Part shown: piece by piece, positions 1 through 9,388 of the stretch | Layout: each line of letters opens with the position of its first letter | Numbering within the stretch: the stretch's first letter is position 1 | Assembly (NCBI RefSeq): GCF_008711325.1 | Contig: NZ_VXDB01000025.1 | Span: forward strand, 1 to 55,303 | Length of the DNA: 55,303 nucleotides | Source: Roseibium sediminis | GTDB lineage: Bacteria > Pseudomonadota > Alphaproteobacteria > Rhizobiales > Stappiaceae | Direction of reading: 5' to 3' | Made by a program: the position numbers and the translations under genes | The notes under the pieces: model-generated | What the model saw: the letters and a program-made list of their open reading frames with translations, nothing else | The model's database searches: none | What the model was told of the DNA's origin: nothing

Positions 1-134
1 CCCGAAGGCGTCTGGGTATAGTATCTGGGCACGTATACATTTCCCTGTACAAACCAAAACAGGGATGGACGCAGAATTCTTCCTCTTGAATGAAATCAAG
101 AAGTTAGTACACTCATATAGGTGACGTAAGGGAA

Positions 135-224
135 TGGCGGAGAGGAAGGGATTCGAACCCTCGAGACGGTTGCCCGTCTACTCCCTTAGCAGGGGAGCGC
201 CTTCGACCACTCGGCCACCTCTCC
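135..224 (-). tRNA. tRNA-Ser (anticodon GCT)
   Basis: The reverse complement begins GGAGAGGTGGCCGAG and ends with an encoded CCA. The 90-base length, the long variable arm and the T-loop GGTTCGAATCC fit a class II serine tRNA. The anticodon loop reads CTGCTAA, giving anticodon GCT for AGC and AGU codons. The acceptor arms GGAGAGG and CCTCTCC pair perfectly. Nothing recognisable lies between it and the left window edge. Confidence 0.97.
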
Positions 225-414
225 GGTTCGTTTCGTTTATAAGCCGACGCCTTGAGACGCAAGCCCTTTTCAGCCCACGACCCGATTTTTCCACGTTCGC
301 AGAAAAGATGCTTCGACCGTCTGGAACTTGCGCGGGAATGGCGTCCCTTAGATGCTGTACAGGAAACGCGGGGCTCTCGCCTTCACTTCGGACAGTTCGC
401 CCCGACAAGGCAGA

Positions 415-861
415 TCAGCTTGCCTGTTTCTTTTCTTGCTGGGTTTGGGCGCCCTTTGCGCCTGTCACGAACAGGAACCGCTTCGCAACGAGCGATATGG
501 CAAAAAGGAAACCAGCCCCAACAAGGAACACCGGACCATAGATCGTCCAGTCGATGTTATCGCTGTCACCCAAAAGAAGTGCGATAAAAACAGCGCCAAG
601 AGGTAGGGAAATCGCCATTTCAACAAGCGTCATGCGCCGCGATGCAGCCCAGGCTTCCTTGACATCCGGGACTTGCTGATAATCTTCGAAATACATTTTT
701 CCAACATGCATGGTGGCAATCAGGACCGGGATAAATTGCGTCGCTGAAGCTGGCACATCAATGCCAAAGCCGAACAGCAGAACACCCGAGATCAGTGTAA
801 TCCCGACCATTGCAGCCACATAGACCAGCGCGAACCATTTCAAGTTGACGGAGTTCGTCAT
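415..861 (-). CDS. ABZJ_00895-type small membrane protein
   Basis: This 148-residue integral membrane protein of unknown function resembles the ABZJ_00895 family. Four hydrophobic segments are visible: about residues 8-32, 40-52, 84-98 and 108-128. The C-terminus is hydrophilic (GAKGAQTQQEKKQAS). The start MTNSVNLKWF is preferred over one six codons upstream because a GGAGA ribosome site lies just ahead of it. It stands alone, with no obvious operon partner. The family assignment rests on length and topology, so it is moderate. Confidence 0.7.
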   Translation of the reverse strand: MTNSVNLKWFALVYVAAMVGITLISGVLLFGFGIDVPASATQFIPVLIATMHVGKMYFEDYQQVPDVKEAWAASRRMTLVEMAISLPLGAVFIALLLGDSDNIDWTIYGPVFLVGAGFLFAISLVAKRFLFVTGAKGAQTQQEKKQAS

Positions 862-1041
862 TGAAAGTCTCCAAATCAATAAAAGAAAGCTGCCAGACCT
901 AATCCGGCTTATTCAAAAAGGGGCGAACGGAACTGTCTGTTCAATCGTCCATTCGCCCGGTCTGAAAATATCCCCGACAGGTCCCTGCCCTGTCAGATCG
1001 CGCGCCCGGCCAATCCGCCGCCGGTCGGCGCGAGAGGGTCA

Positions 1042-1311
1042 TCAATGCATCGACAGCCATTCGCGGGCAGAGCGCTGTGCTTCTGCAATTTCCTCGCGGC
1101 TCATCTCGTCAGAGATTTCCTTGCGATAACGAACAGCTTCCTTGTTGCCCTTCAGAGCTGCAATGTTGAACCACTTGTGCGCAGTCACAAGATCCGTGAA
1201 GCCGTTACGGCCACAGGCGCTGTCCAGACCCATTTGAAACAGAATGTCGGCAGACATCTGGCTTTCACCAAAGCCTGCAAGTTCATCAGAATGTACTTCA
1301 TACCGAGCCAT
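1042..1311 (-). CDS. SEL1-like repeat protein
   Basis: This 89-residue cytosolic protein contains one degenerate SEL1/TPR-like repeat around residues 25-65 (LFQMGLDSACGR, then DLVTAHKWFNIAALKGNKEA). Sel1 repeats normally mediate protein-protein contacts, but a single short unit gives no function. The start MARYEVHSDEL is chosen because GGGAGAG sits seven bases upstream. An earlier start would add 16 residues without a ribosome site. It is a stand-alone gene transcribed away from the DUF2147 gene. Confidence 0.75.
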   Translation of the reverse strand: MARYEVHSDELAGFGESQMSADILFQMGLDSACGRNGFTDLVTAHKWFNIAALKGNKEAVRYRKEISDEMSREEIAEAQRSAREWLSMH

Positions 1312-1738
1312 TTCGCTCTCCCTCGTTTTTCCTGCCGTTCTGGCAGCCCCAAGAAACAACTTCAGCTAAACTTACGTTGCGTCTCTTGTGAGATATATTC
1401 AGAGGCGGCGTTAAAGGGGCAGTTAAATAATGTGATTAACAGGAGGCAAATGAATACTTATCAAAGTTCTTATTTCACAATTCAGTAATGATGACTCCCG
1501 GAATTGTCGTGTTTTTTCAATTCCGTTTGACTCAAATTCCGTTTTTCCTATCAACCCTCTATTTACCACAGAATCCGAATACCGATTTTTTGCTGCAGTG
1601 TTCAGACCAAAAATGACGTTGCGACCTCCAAGAAAATCGAACTTTCCAGAAGAGGTGACCTTAGGACACGTCTTTTCTTTCGATCATTTCACGGATAGGT
1701 TCCGTTAACGGAAGCCTAATTCCGTTTGGGAGGAAACG
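1312..1738. promoter_or_regulatory. AT-rich divergent intergenic region with repeated AATTCCGTTT sites
   Basis: No gene is seen in these 427 bases between the SEL1-like gene and the DUF2147 gene. The decamer AATTCCGTTT occurs exactly at 1519-1528, 1535-1544 (a 16-base step) and 1718-1727. A perfect palindrome TTCCGTTAACGGAA, made of the same half-site, lies at 1700-1713. The last copy touches the ribosome site GGGAGGA of the downstream gene. This looks like a multi-site operator for an unknown regulator; the regulator is inferred, not seen. Confidence 0.5.
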
Positions 1739-2158
1739 ATGAGACTTGTAAACGCCGCGACGCTGGCAGCCCTTGGATCGGCGCTGGCACTTGCAACGCC
1801 TGCAGCCGCCGGAGATGCCACGGGAACCTGGGTAAGACCCAGTGGAGCATCCCAGATCTCCATCACCAACTGCGGAGGCAATCTCTGCGGCAAGATCGTC
1901 TGGCTGAAGACACCGCGCAATGACACCCAGAACCCGGACGCCTCGAAACGGGATCGCCCGCTGGTGGGTGTTCAGATCATCCGGGGCATGCAGCCGACCG
2001 GAAAGCCCGACCAGTGGAAGGGCAAGCTCTACAATGCCGAGGATGGCAAGACCTATACCGGCTATGTGCAGCTGTCGGGCGCCAACAAGATGAAACTGGA
2101 AGGCTGCGTTCTTGGCGGCCTCATCTGCAAGGGCGAGACCTGGACACGGGTGAAGTGA
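1739..2158 (+). CDS. DUF2147 exported protein
   Basis: The 139-residue protein starts with a clear Sec signal peptide (hydrophobic stretch to ATPAAAG, cleavage near residue 24). The mature domain matches DUF2147: GTWVRPSG near the start, the paired cysteines in NCGGNLCGKIVWLK, GKLYNAEDGKTYTG and GCVLGGLICKGETW at the end. The fold is a lipocalin-like periplasmic barrel whose ligand is unknown. The four cysteines suggest disulphides. A GGGAGGA ribosome site lies four bases before the ATG. Repeated AATTCCGTTT sites upstream suggest specific regulation. Confidence 0.88.
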   Translation: MRLVNAATLAALGSALALATPAAAGDATGTWVRPSGASQISITNCGGNLCGKIVWLKTPRNDTQNPDASKRDRPLVGVQIIRGMQPTGKPDQWKGKLYNAEDGKTYTGYVQLSGANKMKLEGCVLGGLICKGETWTRVK

Positions 2159-2205
2159 CCCGGCCCGTTCGGGCGGCAGGCTTTTGCCGCCCGATCACAG
2201 CAGTC

Positions 2206-2919
2206 TTACCGGGCGCGCTGACCGAAGAGGACACTTTGCGCGTTCTTATCCGTGTCCAGGGCAAACTTCTCGCGCTCCTGCCTGCCGAGCTTTAGACCCG
2301 CCTGAACTGCAGGCCGCGCTTCGAGCTGGTCTTTCCAGCGCTTCACATTCGCAAACTCTTCCAGGTCCATGCCCTGCCGCTCCCAGCCCTGCGCCCAGCC
2401 GATGATCGCCATGTCGGCGATGGTATATTCCCCGGCGGCCACAAAATCCCGCCCCTCAAGGCGCTTGTTCAGCACACCGTAGAGCCGGTGTGTCTCGTTG
2501 AGATAGCGGTTCATGGCGTAGTCGATCTTTTCCGGCGCGTAGATGCGGAAATGGTGGTTCTGCCCAAGCATCGGGCCAAAGCCGCCCATCTGCCACATCA
2601 GCCACTCTTCCGTTTCAACGCGCGCACGTTCCTCGCCCGGATAGAACCGGCCGAATTTGCGCCCGAGATATTGCAGGATGGCACCGGACTCAAACACGGA
2701 AATCGGTTCGCCGCCCGGCCCTTCCGGATCGACGATCGCCGGCATGCGATTGTTCGGGGCGATCTGCAGAAACTCCGGCTTGAACTGGTCACCTGCGCCA
2801 ATGTTCACCAGCTTCAGCTCATAAGGAACACCGAGTTCTTCCAGCATGATGGAGATTTTCCAGCCGTTGGGCGTCGGCCAGTAATGGAGCTCAATCGGCT
2901 TTGTCTGGGACACGGACAT
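2206..2919 (-). CDS. Glutathione S-transferase, YfcG/YghU (nu) type
   Basis: This 237-residue cytosolic protein has an N-terminal thioredoxin-like domain (about residues 8-88; ELHYWPTPNGWKISIMLEEL, NNRMPAIVDP, ESGAILQYL) and an all-helical C-terminal domain. The TPNGWK motif is typical of the disulphide-bond reductase/GST group related to E. coli YfcG and YghU. These use glutathione for peroxide or disulphide reduction rather than classical conjugation. The closing helices (YTIADMAIIGW) carry the usual GST N-capping Asp. It follows the agmatine-deiminase-like gene on the same strand, 94 bases apart, with an inverted repeat between them. Confidence 0.9.
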   Translation of the reverse strand: MSVSQTKPIELHYWPTPNGWKISIMLEELGVPYELKLVNIGAGDQFKPEFLQIAPNNRMPAIVDPEGPGGEPISVFESGAILQYLGRKFGRFYPGEERARVETEEWLMWQMGGFGPMLGQNHHFRIYAPEKIDYAMNRYLNETHRLYGVLNKRLEGRDFVAAGEYTIADMAIIGWAQGWERQGMDLEEFANVKRWKDQLEARPAVQAGLKLGRQEREKFALDTDKNAQSVLFGQRAR

Positions 2920-2944
2920 GTCTTACCTCATCATTTCCGGAACG

Positions 2945-2966
2945 TTCATCGGTTCATACCGATGAA
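2945..2966. repeat. Inverted repeat between deiminase and GST genes
   Basis: TTCATCGG and CCGATGAA are separated by six bases (TTCATA). The repeat could be a weak terminator after the deiminase gene or an operator before the GST gene. There is no long T run on either side, so the role is undecided. Confidence 0.4.
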
Positions 2967-3013
2967 TTAAGTGGCCTAATCCGCAGCTTCAAGTCGAAGC
3001 CGCGCGCCTGACA

Positions 3014-4087
3014 TCACACCTTCGGCATTTGCTGGGTGGCACAGTGGATGCCGCCGCCGAGTTCGCCAAGTGGATCGACGTTGAGCTGCACCACCTCGCG
3101 TCCGGGATAGTGGCGCTCAAGCGCCTCCCTGGCGATAGCGTCGGTTTCCGCATCCCCGAACTGGGCCGAGATCACCGCGCCATTGCAGACATAATAGTTG
3201 GCGTAGGAGGCCACGAAGTCCGGGCTGCGAACGCGGCGCTTGTGCGGCTCGGGGATGACTTCGACGTCCAGTCCAGCTTCCACAAGGATATCATGTGTCT
3301 GCAGCGCGGCCTGATGAAACGGATCCTGTCGGCGCGGCTTGTCGGGAAGATTGATCAGCACCCGGCCCGGCCCGGTGAAGCGAGCAAGGCTGTCGATGTG
3401 GTAGTCGGTGATATCTTCGTCCCACACGCCCTCGCCCCAGATGATCTTTTGCGCGCCATAGGCGGCCAGAAGGCGTTCACTGATCTCGTCACGCGACTGG
3501 CCGGGATTGCGGTTGTCGTTCACCCAGGAACTTTCATGCGCCAGCAGGAGGCCATGGCCGTCCTGCTCCACTCCGCCCGCTTCGCCCTTGAGCCCGCTCG
3601 GCAGAACCGAAAGGCTGAGCCGCTCGGCAATTGTTTCGGCAATCCGCCCGTCCCGCACATGCACTTGCTTGTTGCCCCAGCCGTTGAACTGGAGATGGCT
3701 GACCGCGATCTCCCCGGAACCGTTGATGGCAAACAGCGGACCGGCGTCGCGGCACCACAGGTCTTCCGTAGGCACATCCCAAAGCTCGACAGTCGATGAG
3801 AGAAGCCGCCGGGCCCGCGCATGGTCTTCCTTCGCAGCCAGCAGAGCCACCGGCTCGAACTCGGAAATGGTGTTGGCAATTTCGGCGATGGTTTTCTGGG
3901 TCATTTCCAGAAAAACCGCGTCGTCATAAACCTTGCGGCTGACCGGCCATTGCATGAAGGTCCGCTCGTGCGGCGCTTCCTCGGGTGGCACATGAAAGCC
4001 GTTAGGCGATGCGGACTGACCGCGTCCGCTCATCAGAGCACTCATCCCCATCACCGCTCCTCCCAAGAGCACGTCTCGCCTGTTCAT
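3014..4087 (-). CDS. Agmatine deiminase family protein, Tat-exported
   Basis: The 357-residue protein belongs to the guanidino-group-modifying agmatine/peptidyl-arginine deiminase family. It hydrolyses guanidinium groups to ureido groups through a covalent Cys intermediate. Visible family motifs are WCRDAGP (substrate-binding Asp), the DYHIDSLARF His-Asp segment and the C-terminal GGGIHCATQQMP with the nucleophile Cys349. The N-terminus NRRDVLLGG followed by a hydrophobic stretch is a twin-arginine signal, so the enzyme probably acts in the periplasm. This is unlike cytosolic AguA. The true substrate (agmatine or peptidyl arginine) cannot be read from sequence. Confidence 0.88.
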   Translation of the reverse strand: MNRRDVLLGGAVMGMSALMSGRGQSASPNGFHVPPEEAPHERTFMQWPVSRKVYDDAVFLEMTQKTIAEIANTISEFEPVALLAAKEDHARARRLLSSTVELWDVPTEDLWCRDAGPLFAINGSGEIAVSHLQFNGWGNKQVHVRDGRIAETIAERLSLSVLPSGLKGEAGGVEQDGHGLLLAHESSWVNDNRNPGQSRDEISERLLAAYGAQKIIWGEGVWDEDITDYHIDSLARFTGPGRVLINLPDKPRRQDPFHQAALQTHDILVEAGLDVEVIPEPHKRRVRSPDFVASYANYYVCNGAVISAQFGDAETDAIAREALERHYPGREVVQLNVDPLGELGGGIHCATQQMPKV

Positions 4088-4220
4088 GTGATTGTCCCGA
4101 AGTCATCATCATTCGTGCACTGGCGCGGCATATCCAGTATTCCAGATCAGCCCGAACGCTGTCTGCACTCAAGCAACAAGATAGCCTTTGCACAAGCTTG
4201 TTGTTGTCATCGAACCGACG

Positions 4221-4799
4221 TCAGGCGGTGTCGAGCGCGGCGGCTTCCTGGCATGCCTGCATGAACTGGACGATTTCAGAAACGGGGCGATCCAGTGCCC
4301 GCTGTGGAACGGAGATTGCCGCCACCGGCGTCACAACGATCAAATACTCCTGCCACTCCAGTGCGCGAAGTGGCTCGTCTCGCCACTTGCTCTCAACTGC
4401 AGTGCCCATTCCCTTGAACGACCAGCGCGTCTCGTCGAAAACCAGTTCCGCTTGGGTGCCAATCAAGTGGCTGAAGACAGACGTCTGCAGCTTTCGCGTA
4501 TTGGACCCGCTCAAAAGGCAAAACGCGGTGTACCCAATCCAAAGACCAAGCGCAAAACCGAGCCAGACTTCAGAACCCAGCTTAACCCCCCAGATGCTTT
4601 TTGCCACATATATGATCGCAACTGCGAAAAGGCCACAAACGACCCCGGCCCCGATGTAAACAAAAAGCCACTTCAAAGTTGCCTTAAGTCGGCTGCCGCC
4701 GCCGCGCAGGCTATTCAGAAACAGGACGTAGGTCTGGAGACTTTTGCTATAGGCCTTGAAGTCGTTTTCCTGAACTTCGTATTCAGTCGCCAGTCTCAT
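4221..4799 (-). CDS. YcxB-like membrane protein
   Basis: This 192-residue protein has two transmembrane helices (about residues 43-65 and 75-95) and a soluble C-terminal part resembling the YcxB-like domain (VFDETRWSFKGMGTAVESKWRDE, then LIVVTPVAAISVPQRAL). The function of the family is unknown. The start MRLATEYEVQ is preferred because AGGAAC lies just upstream. The gene follows gatB on the same strand but behind a strong terminator, so it is probably transcribed separately. Confidence 0.75.
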   Translation of the reverse strand: MRLATEYEVQENDFKAYSKSLQTYVLFLNSLRGGGSRLKATLKWLFVYIGAGVVCGLFAVAIIYVAKSIWGVKLGSEVWLGFALGLWIGYTAFCLLSGSNTRKLQTSVFSHLIGTQAELVFDETRWSFKGMGTAVESKWRDEPLRALEWQEYLIVVTPVAAISVPQRALDRPVSEIVQFMQACQEAAALDTA

Positions 4800-4838
4800 A
4801 ACAAGTTCCTGTAAAAGATGGCCGATCACGGGCAGCCA

Positions 4839-4870
4839 TAAAACAGAAGAGGCCCGCACGTGCGGGCCTC
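4839..4870 (-). terminator. Rho-independent terminator after gatB
   Basis: A perfect 22-base palindrome (arm GAGGCCCGCAC) lies at 4849-4870. On the minus strand it is followed by TTCTGTTTTA. It sits about 30 bases after the gatB stop codon. Confidence 0.85.
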
Positions 4871-4900
4871 CTGCTTATCACTTCGAGACACTCACCCCGA

Positions 4901-6382
4901 TTATTCCAGACCGATTTTCTGTTTCAGAAGGTCGTTCACGGCTTGCGGGTTGGCCTTGCCCTTGGAGGCTTTCATGATCTGGCCGACGAACCAGCCGACA
5001 AGATTCGGCTTTTCGCGGGCCTGTTCGACCTTGTCCGGATTGGCGGCCATGATCTCGTCGACAATGGCTTCGATCGCGCCAAGGTCGGTCACCTGCTTCA
5101 TGCCGCGCTCTTCAACGAGCTTCGCCGGGTCGCCGCCCTCGGTCCAGACAATCTCGAAGAGGTCCTTGGCGATCTTGCCGGAGATCGTGCCGGCCTTGAT
5201 GAGGTCAATGATCCCACCAAGCTGATCGGCGGAAACCGGCGAGGTCTCCAGATCCTTGCCTTCCTTGTTCAGGCGGCCGAAGAGCTCGTTGATCAGCCAG
5301 TTGGCGGCCATCTTGGCATCGCGGCCCTTGGCGACTTCCTCAAAGAAGTCCGCGGACACCTTCTCGGCAACCAGAACGCCTGCATCATACTCCGTCAGAC
5401 CGTAGTCCTTGACGAAACGGGCCTTCTTGTCGTCCGGCAGCTCGGGAAGATGCTGGGCCAGCTCGTCGACATAAGCCTGGCTGAATTCCAGCGGCAGCAG
5501 GTCCGGGTCCGGGAAGTAGCGATAATCATGCGCCTCTTCCTTGGAGCGCATGGAACGGGTTTCGCCCTTTACCGCGTCGAACAGACGTGTTTCCTGATTG
5601 ATCTTGCCGCCATCTTCCAGGATCGCGACCTGACGGCGGGCCTCATATTCAATGGCCTGACCAACGAAGCGGATGGAGTTGACGTTCTTGATCTCGCAGC
5701 GCGTGCCAAAGCCCTCGCCCGGACGGCGAACAGAAACGTTCACGTCAGCGCGCATGGAGCCCTGATCCATGTTGCCGTCACAGGTGCCAAGATAACGCAG
5801 AATGGTGCGCAGCTTGGTCAGATAGGCCTTTGCCTCATCCGACGAGCGCAGGTCCGGCTTGGAGACGATTTCCATCAGCGCAACGCCGGACCTGTTCAGG
5901 TCCACGAAGGACATGGACGGATGCTGGTCGTGCAGCGACTTGCCCGCGTCCTGTTCAAGGTGCAGGCGTTCCACGCCGATTTCCACCTGACCTTCATCCA
6001 TGTCGAGCAGGATCTTGCCCTCGCCGACGATGGGCTGCTTGAACTGGGAAATCTGGTAGCCCTGCGGCAGATCCGGGTAGAAGTAGTTCTTGCGGTCGAA
6101 AACGGACTTCAGATTGATTTCCGCTTTCAGGCCAAGACCGGTCCGGATCGCCTGACGAACACATTCCTCGTTGATCACCGGCAGCATGCCGGGCATGGCC
6201 GCGTCAACGAGCGAGACGTTGTTGTTGGGTTCCATGCCAAACTCGGTGGAGGCACCGGAAAAGAGCTTGGCTTCGGACGTGACCTGGGCATGCACTTCCA
6301 TGCCAATCACGATTTCCCAGTCGCCGGTCGCGCCCTTGATGAATTTCTTCGGATCGGGTGTGCGGGCTTCGACAAGTGTCAT
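4901..6382 (-). CDS. gatB: Asp-tRNA(Asn)/Glu-tRNA(Gln) amidotransferase subunit B
   Basis: GatB (493 residues) phosphorylates Glu or Asp on misacylated tRNA and passes it ammonia from GatA, forming Gln-tRNA or Asn-tRNA. Recognisable segments are [13 protein letters not shown] near the start, [42 protein letters not shown], and the C-terminal YqeY-like tail [28 protein letters not shown]. The start [14 protein letters not shown] is chosen for its GGACAGAAG ribosome site. An upstream in-frame extension of 25 residues has no family support. gatB stands apart from gatC and gatA, which lie near 12-14 kb. Confidence 0.98.
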   Translation of the reverse strand: MTLVEARTPDPKKFIKGATGDWEIVIGMEVHAQVTSEAKLFSGASTEFGMEPNNNVSLVDAAMPGMLPVINEECVRQAIRTGLGLKAEINLKSVFDRKNYFYPDLPQGYQISQFKQPIVGEGKILLDMDEGQVEIGVERLHLEQDAGKSLHDQHPSMSFVDLNRSGVALMEIVSKPDLRSSDEAKAYLTKLRTILRYLGTCDGNMDQGSMRADVNVSVRRPGEGFGTRCEIKNVNSIRFVGQAIEYEARRQVAILEDGGKINQETRLFDAVKGETRSMRSKEEAHDYRYFPDPDLLPLEFSQAYVDELAQHLPELPDDKKARFVKDYGLTEYDAGVLVAEKVSADFFEEVAKGRDAKMAANWLINELFGRLNKEGKDLETSPVSADQLGGIIDLIKAGTISGKIAKDLFEIVWTEGGDPAKLVEERGMKQVTDLGAIEAIVDEIMAANPDKVEQAREKPNLVGWFVGQIMKASKGKANPQAVNDLLKQKIGLE

Positions 6383-6598
6383 TGCGTCTTCTGTCCTGTC
6401 ATTTTGAACTTTTCGCACCGGAGCAAAAACAAAAATGTGCCTTTGCGGCGCGGTCAAATCTTCGGAAATGATGCCTAGTCGGGATTTTCGTTTGTCGCAA
6501 GGCTTTCGTGGCGCAAAGCGCGGTCTTGCACATCATCAAGGCACAAAATGCCCGCGAGTTGGTCAATTCCTCGCCTAAGGGACAGAGGCGAAGCCACC

Positions 6599-6895
6599 TC
6601 ACTCCTTCGGCGGGTGCTGGGCCTTGCCGGTACGCATGATGAAGCCGATCAGAACGGCGACCGCCTGATACAGCTCCACCGGGATTTCCTCATCGATATC
6701 GATCTGCGACAGCGCTTCGGCCATCATCGGGTTTTCCTCGATCGGAACACCGGATTCCCGCGCGATCTCCTCGATCCGTTCAGCAATCGACCCTGTGCCT
6801 TTCGCCGTGACGGTCGGCGCACCTTCCTTGTCATAGTGAAGGGCGACGGCCAGTTTCTTGTCGGATGCGGGCTTTTTCGGGGGCTGTTTGCTCAT
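6599..6895 (-). CDS. FlhB C-terminal-domain homolog (EscU/YscU/HrcU type)
   Basis: This 98-residue protein resembles only the cytoplasmic tail of the type III export switch FlhB (KKLAVALHYDKEGAPTVTAKGTGSIAERIEEIARESGVPIEENPMMAEAL, here described by its pattern). It has no membrane domain. The autocleavage motif NPTH is absent, as is normal for such FhlB-type proteins. Known homologs can partly replace the FlhB tail. It overlaps the end of the upstream FliK-like gene by four bases (ATGA), indicating translational coupling and a shared export-related role. No other flagellar gene is in the window. Confidence 0.88.
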   Translation of the reverse strand: MSKQPPKKPASDKKLAVALHYDKEGAPTVTAKGTGSIAERIEEIARESGVPIEENPMMAEALSQIDIDEEIPVELYQAVAVLIGFIMRTGKAQHPPKE

Positions 6896-9309
6896 GACGT
6901 TCTGTCCAGCTTCACGCCAAAGCGGGCTTCCGTTTTTTGCGGCAGGCCGCGCAGGAAGCGCAGTTCCTTCAGGTCCAGTCCGGCGTGGGCGAAAGTTGCC
7001 TCCATGGTTTCCCGTTCGGCAGAGATGGCGGCAAAGGTTTCGCTTCGGTCCATCCAGAGACTGACATAGGTTCCCCCGCCGCGCAGGCTGACGGCGGCCT
7101 CCAGCGGGCCGGTGGCGGTCAGGTCCAGTGCAAAGCGCAGGCGCCAACCAGGTTCGGCTGTCTCGTCGTCCTTGCCCTTGTCTGGATCGCGACCCACCTG
7201 CATCTGCAGGACGCCGGTTTCCTGCCCCAATGATATCGGCAGCTCGACCACCACATCCATGGCCCGGCCCGCCTGTTGCGGCACCCCGTCATCGGCCATG
7301 CCACGGCTGACCATCTGCGTCAGGCGAATGCGCGAAAGGGCCGCGTCCGTATCGCTCAAAAGCCTGGAGAGCTGCTGGATTTCATCGCCATCGGGCGCGT
7401 TGTTCGGCAAAGTCGGTCGTTGCCCCCTTGGCAAGGCAACAAGGCTGGGCACAGGTGGCTGGGTGAGCGGCTTATGGGGGGATGGATCAATTCCCATGCC
7501 TTTCAGGAACGAACGCAGTTGCAAGAGCAGGGACTTGATGTCCTGTCCGGTTTGCGCCGTCCCGCCGCCGGGAGGAAGCACCCCCTGCCCCTTGGCCAGA
7601 ACGGCTTCGCGAAACAGCCCGGAGTTTTTGACCGCAGTCTGGATATCCTTGCCGGTTGCGCCCTCGCCAAGACGCAAGCCTAGCAGCTGTTGCACGACGG
7701 TCTGGACCGGTTCCGGCACTTTGGAAATGCCGAGTGCCGAGCGGCTGCCAAGGCTCGCCAGCTGCGCGAAAGCGCCGGAAAGGCTGGCCTGCTGCTCGGT
7801 CAATTGCGGCAGCACCGCCTTTGCCAGTCGCACGACCTCCGGCGATGGCGGCGGAGCCGAGCCTTTGGAACCGGATGGTGCTGGCGCAGTTGAGAGAGGT
7901 GTGGTCTCGTGCGATGGCGGTGCTGGTGGCGCAGTCGTTGCGCTGCCACTGCCCTGCCCGACTGCCAAAGTTGCGGAAGGTGCAGTTGAGAGCGGTGATG
8001 GTGCTTGTCCACCTGTCGGAAGACTGGCCGGTGGCGCTTGCGTTCCTGCGGGCGTTTGGATGCTGGGCGCAGTTGAAGCAACTGGTGCCTGCGGAGCAGC
8101 CGCCTGACCAGCCGGAGCGGACTGAGTGGTTTGACCGGGCAAATTTGGCACTTGTCCGGAAACGGTCTGGCCACTTCCCGCCGCCGTCGCCGTTGCCGAG
8201 GGCTGGAGACCTGCTCCCGCGGGTGTAACCGCTTGTGTCAACGGGGCCGATGTGGCGGGTGTTGCCGAACCGCCAAGCGCCGGGTTTGCCACTGTCTGTG
8301 ATGTACCCTGTTGGGGAGAAGTCGGCAGACCCGCACTATTCGTGCCCGCTCGCGCAGATTGCCCTGTGCCCGGCACCGCATTTCCTCCGGTTGGCAGAGG
8401 TTGTGACGGCTGCTGGGCGCTCCCGGCTCCACCGACCGGCGGCAGAGCGCCCTGAGTTACCGATGAGGGTTGACCTCCTGGCACTCCGGCACTTGCTGAT
8501 CCGGTTTGCCCTGACGCGCTGCTTCCAGTAGCTGAAGCAGCCTGGGAAGGCGTCTTTTGCGCCGTTTGGGTCGCCTGCCCCGGTTGAAACGAGGAGGAAG
8601 CGGCAGGAGCTGACGCACCTTGCTGGACTGCGCTGTTGTTTGCGGCGGAAGACGCTGTGGTTCCCTGTTGCGCGGACTGGGGCGGTTGAGCGTTTGCGCT
8701 CAAAGACCCTGTTCCGGTCTGTGCAGTTTGACCGGAGGACAAAGCACCTGATGGCAGGGCCGCGTGTCCCCCACCAAGGGGCGGGCTTGACCCGGTGGTC
8801 AGAACGGAGACGAGACTGACGGACTGGCCACTCACCTGAAGTCCACCAGCTTGCGCCGGTGGGACAGCGCCTTGCGTTGGAGGAATTGCGCCTTGTGTCT
8901 GCGACGTTGTTTGTGCCGGAGGCGGCGGACTGAGGACCGGCTTGCCGCTTCCATCGATCAGCACACTTACCGGAGTGGGGCGCAGCCCTCCCCCTGCACT
9001 GGCCGGAACCTGCCCGGCAGGCGATGACGACTGAGGAGGCGGCGCTTGAACAGGAGGCTTTGCTGGAAGCAGCCGAATCTCCGGCCTTGCCGCACTCCCC
9101 TCGACCTTGAGGGTGAGCTCGGTCCCTTCAGGCAAGGGCTGACTCACCCTGACATCAACCTGACTGCCGGCAACGGACAGGCGCAGAACATTGTTTGGCA
9201 GGACAGCCTCGACCTTTGCCGGAACCTCGGTTCCCGGCTTCACGGGAAAGGAGGACCCGGTGGCTTTTTGGGTCAGCGACGCCTGAAGCGCCTCAACGGG
9301 GACGACCAT
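6892..9309 (-). CDS. FliK-like flagellar hook-length control protein
   Basis: The 805-residue protein has three parts. The N-terminal part (about 1-100) is structured. A very long low-complexity region (about 110-490) is rich in Pro, Gln, Ala, Ser, Thr and Gly. The C-terminal domain (about 640-780) matches the Flg_hook domain of FliK. The disordered middle fits a molecular-ruler role during secretion. The C-terminus would contact the export gate, which agrees with the coupled FlhB-tail gene downstream. The middle region carries many near-repeats and may vary between strains. The start at 9309 has only a weak GGAA ribosome site, so a slightly different N-terminus is possible. Confidence 0.82.
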   Translation of the reverse strand: MVVPVEALQASLTQKATGSSFPVKPGTEVPAKVEAVLPNNVLRLSVAGSQVDVRVSQPLPEGTELTLKVEGSAARPEIRLLPAKPPVQAPPPQSSSPAGQVPASAGGGLRPTPVSVLIDGSGKPVLSPPPPAQTTSQTQGAIPPTQGAVPPAQAGGLQVSGQSVSLVSVLTTGSSPPLGGGHAALPSGALSSGQTAQTGTGSLSANAQPPQSAQQGTTASSAANNSAVQQGASAPAASSSFQPGQATQTAQKTPSQAASATGSSASGQTGSASAGVPGGQPSSVTQGALPPVGGAGSAQQPSQPLPTGGNAVPGTGQSARAGTNSAGLPTSPQQGTSQTVANPALGGSATPATSAPLTQAVTPAGAGLQPSATATAAGSGQTVSGQVPNLPGQTTQSAPAGQAAAPQAPVASTAPSIQTPAGTQAPPASLPTGGQAPSPLSTAPSATLAVGQGSGSATTAPPAPPSHETTPLSTAPAPSGSKGSAPPPSPEVVRLAKAVLPQLTEQQASLSGAFAQLASLGSRSALGISKVPEPVQTVVQQLLGLRLGEGATGKDIQTAVKNSGLFREAVLAKGQGVLPPGGGTAQTGQDIKSLLLQLRSFLKGMGIDPSPHKPLTQPPVPSLVALPRGQRPTLPNNAPDGDEIQQLSRLLSDTDAALSRIRLTQMVSRGMADDGVPQQAGRAMDVVVELPISLGQETGVLQMQVGRDPDKGKDDETAEPGWRLRFALDLTATGPLEAAVSLRGGGTYVSLWMDRSETFAAISAERETMEATFAHAGLDLKELRFLRGLPQKTEARFGVKLDRTS

Positions 9310-9388
9310 TTCAATGTTCCATGTCGTGGCCTGCCATGGGGCAGATCACCCGCCAAATTCTCACGCGGGGTCACAAAGATGCGGCAGA

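Noticed and set aside
135..224. tRNA-Ser as an integration site for the prophage
   Set aside because: The prophage is a transposable type located 26 kb away and does not use tRNA targets; no integrase or direct repeat is present.
4943..6478. Long open frame of 511 codons on the plus strand opposite gatB
   Set aside because: It lies fully antisense to a well-conserved gatB and shows no domain; high GC keeps the opposite frame open.
7112..8228. Several plus-strand frames opposite the FliK-like gene
   Set aside because: They follow the low-complexity bias of the real gene and have no signals of their own.
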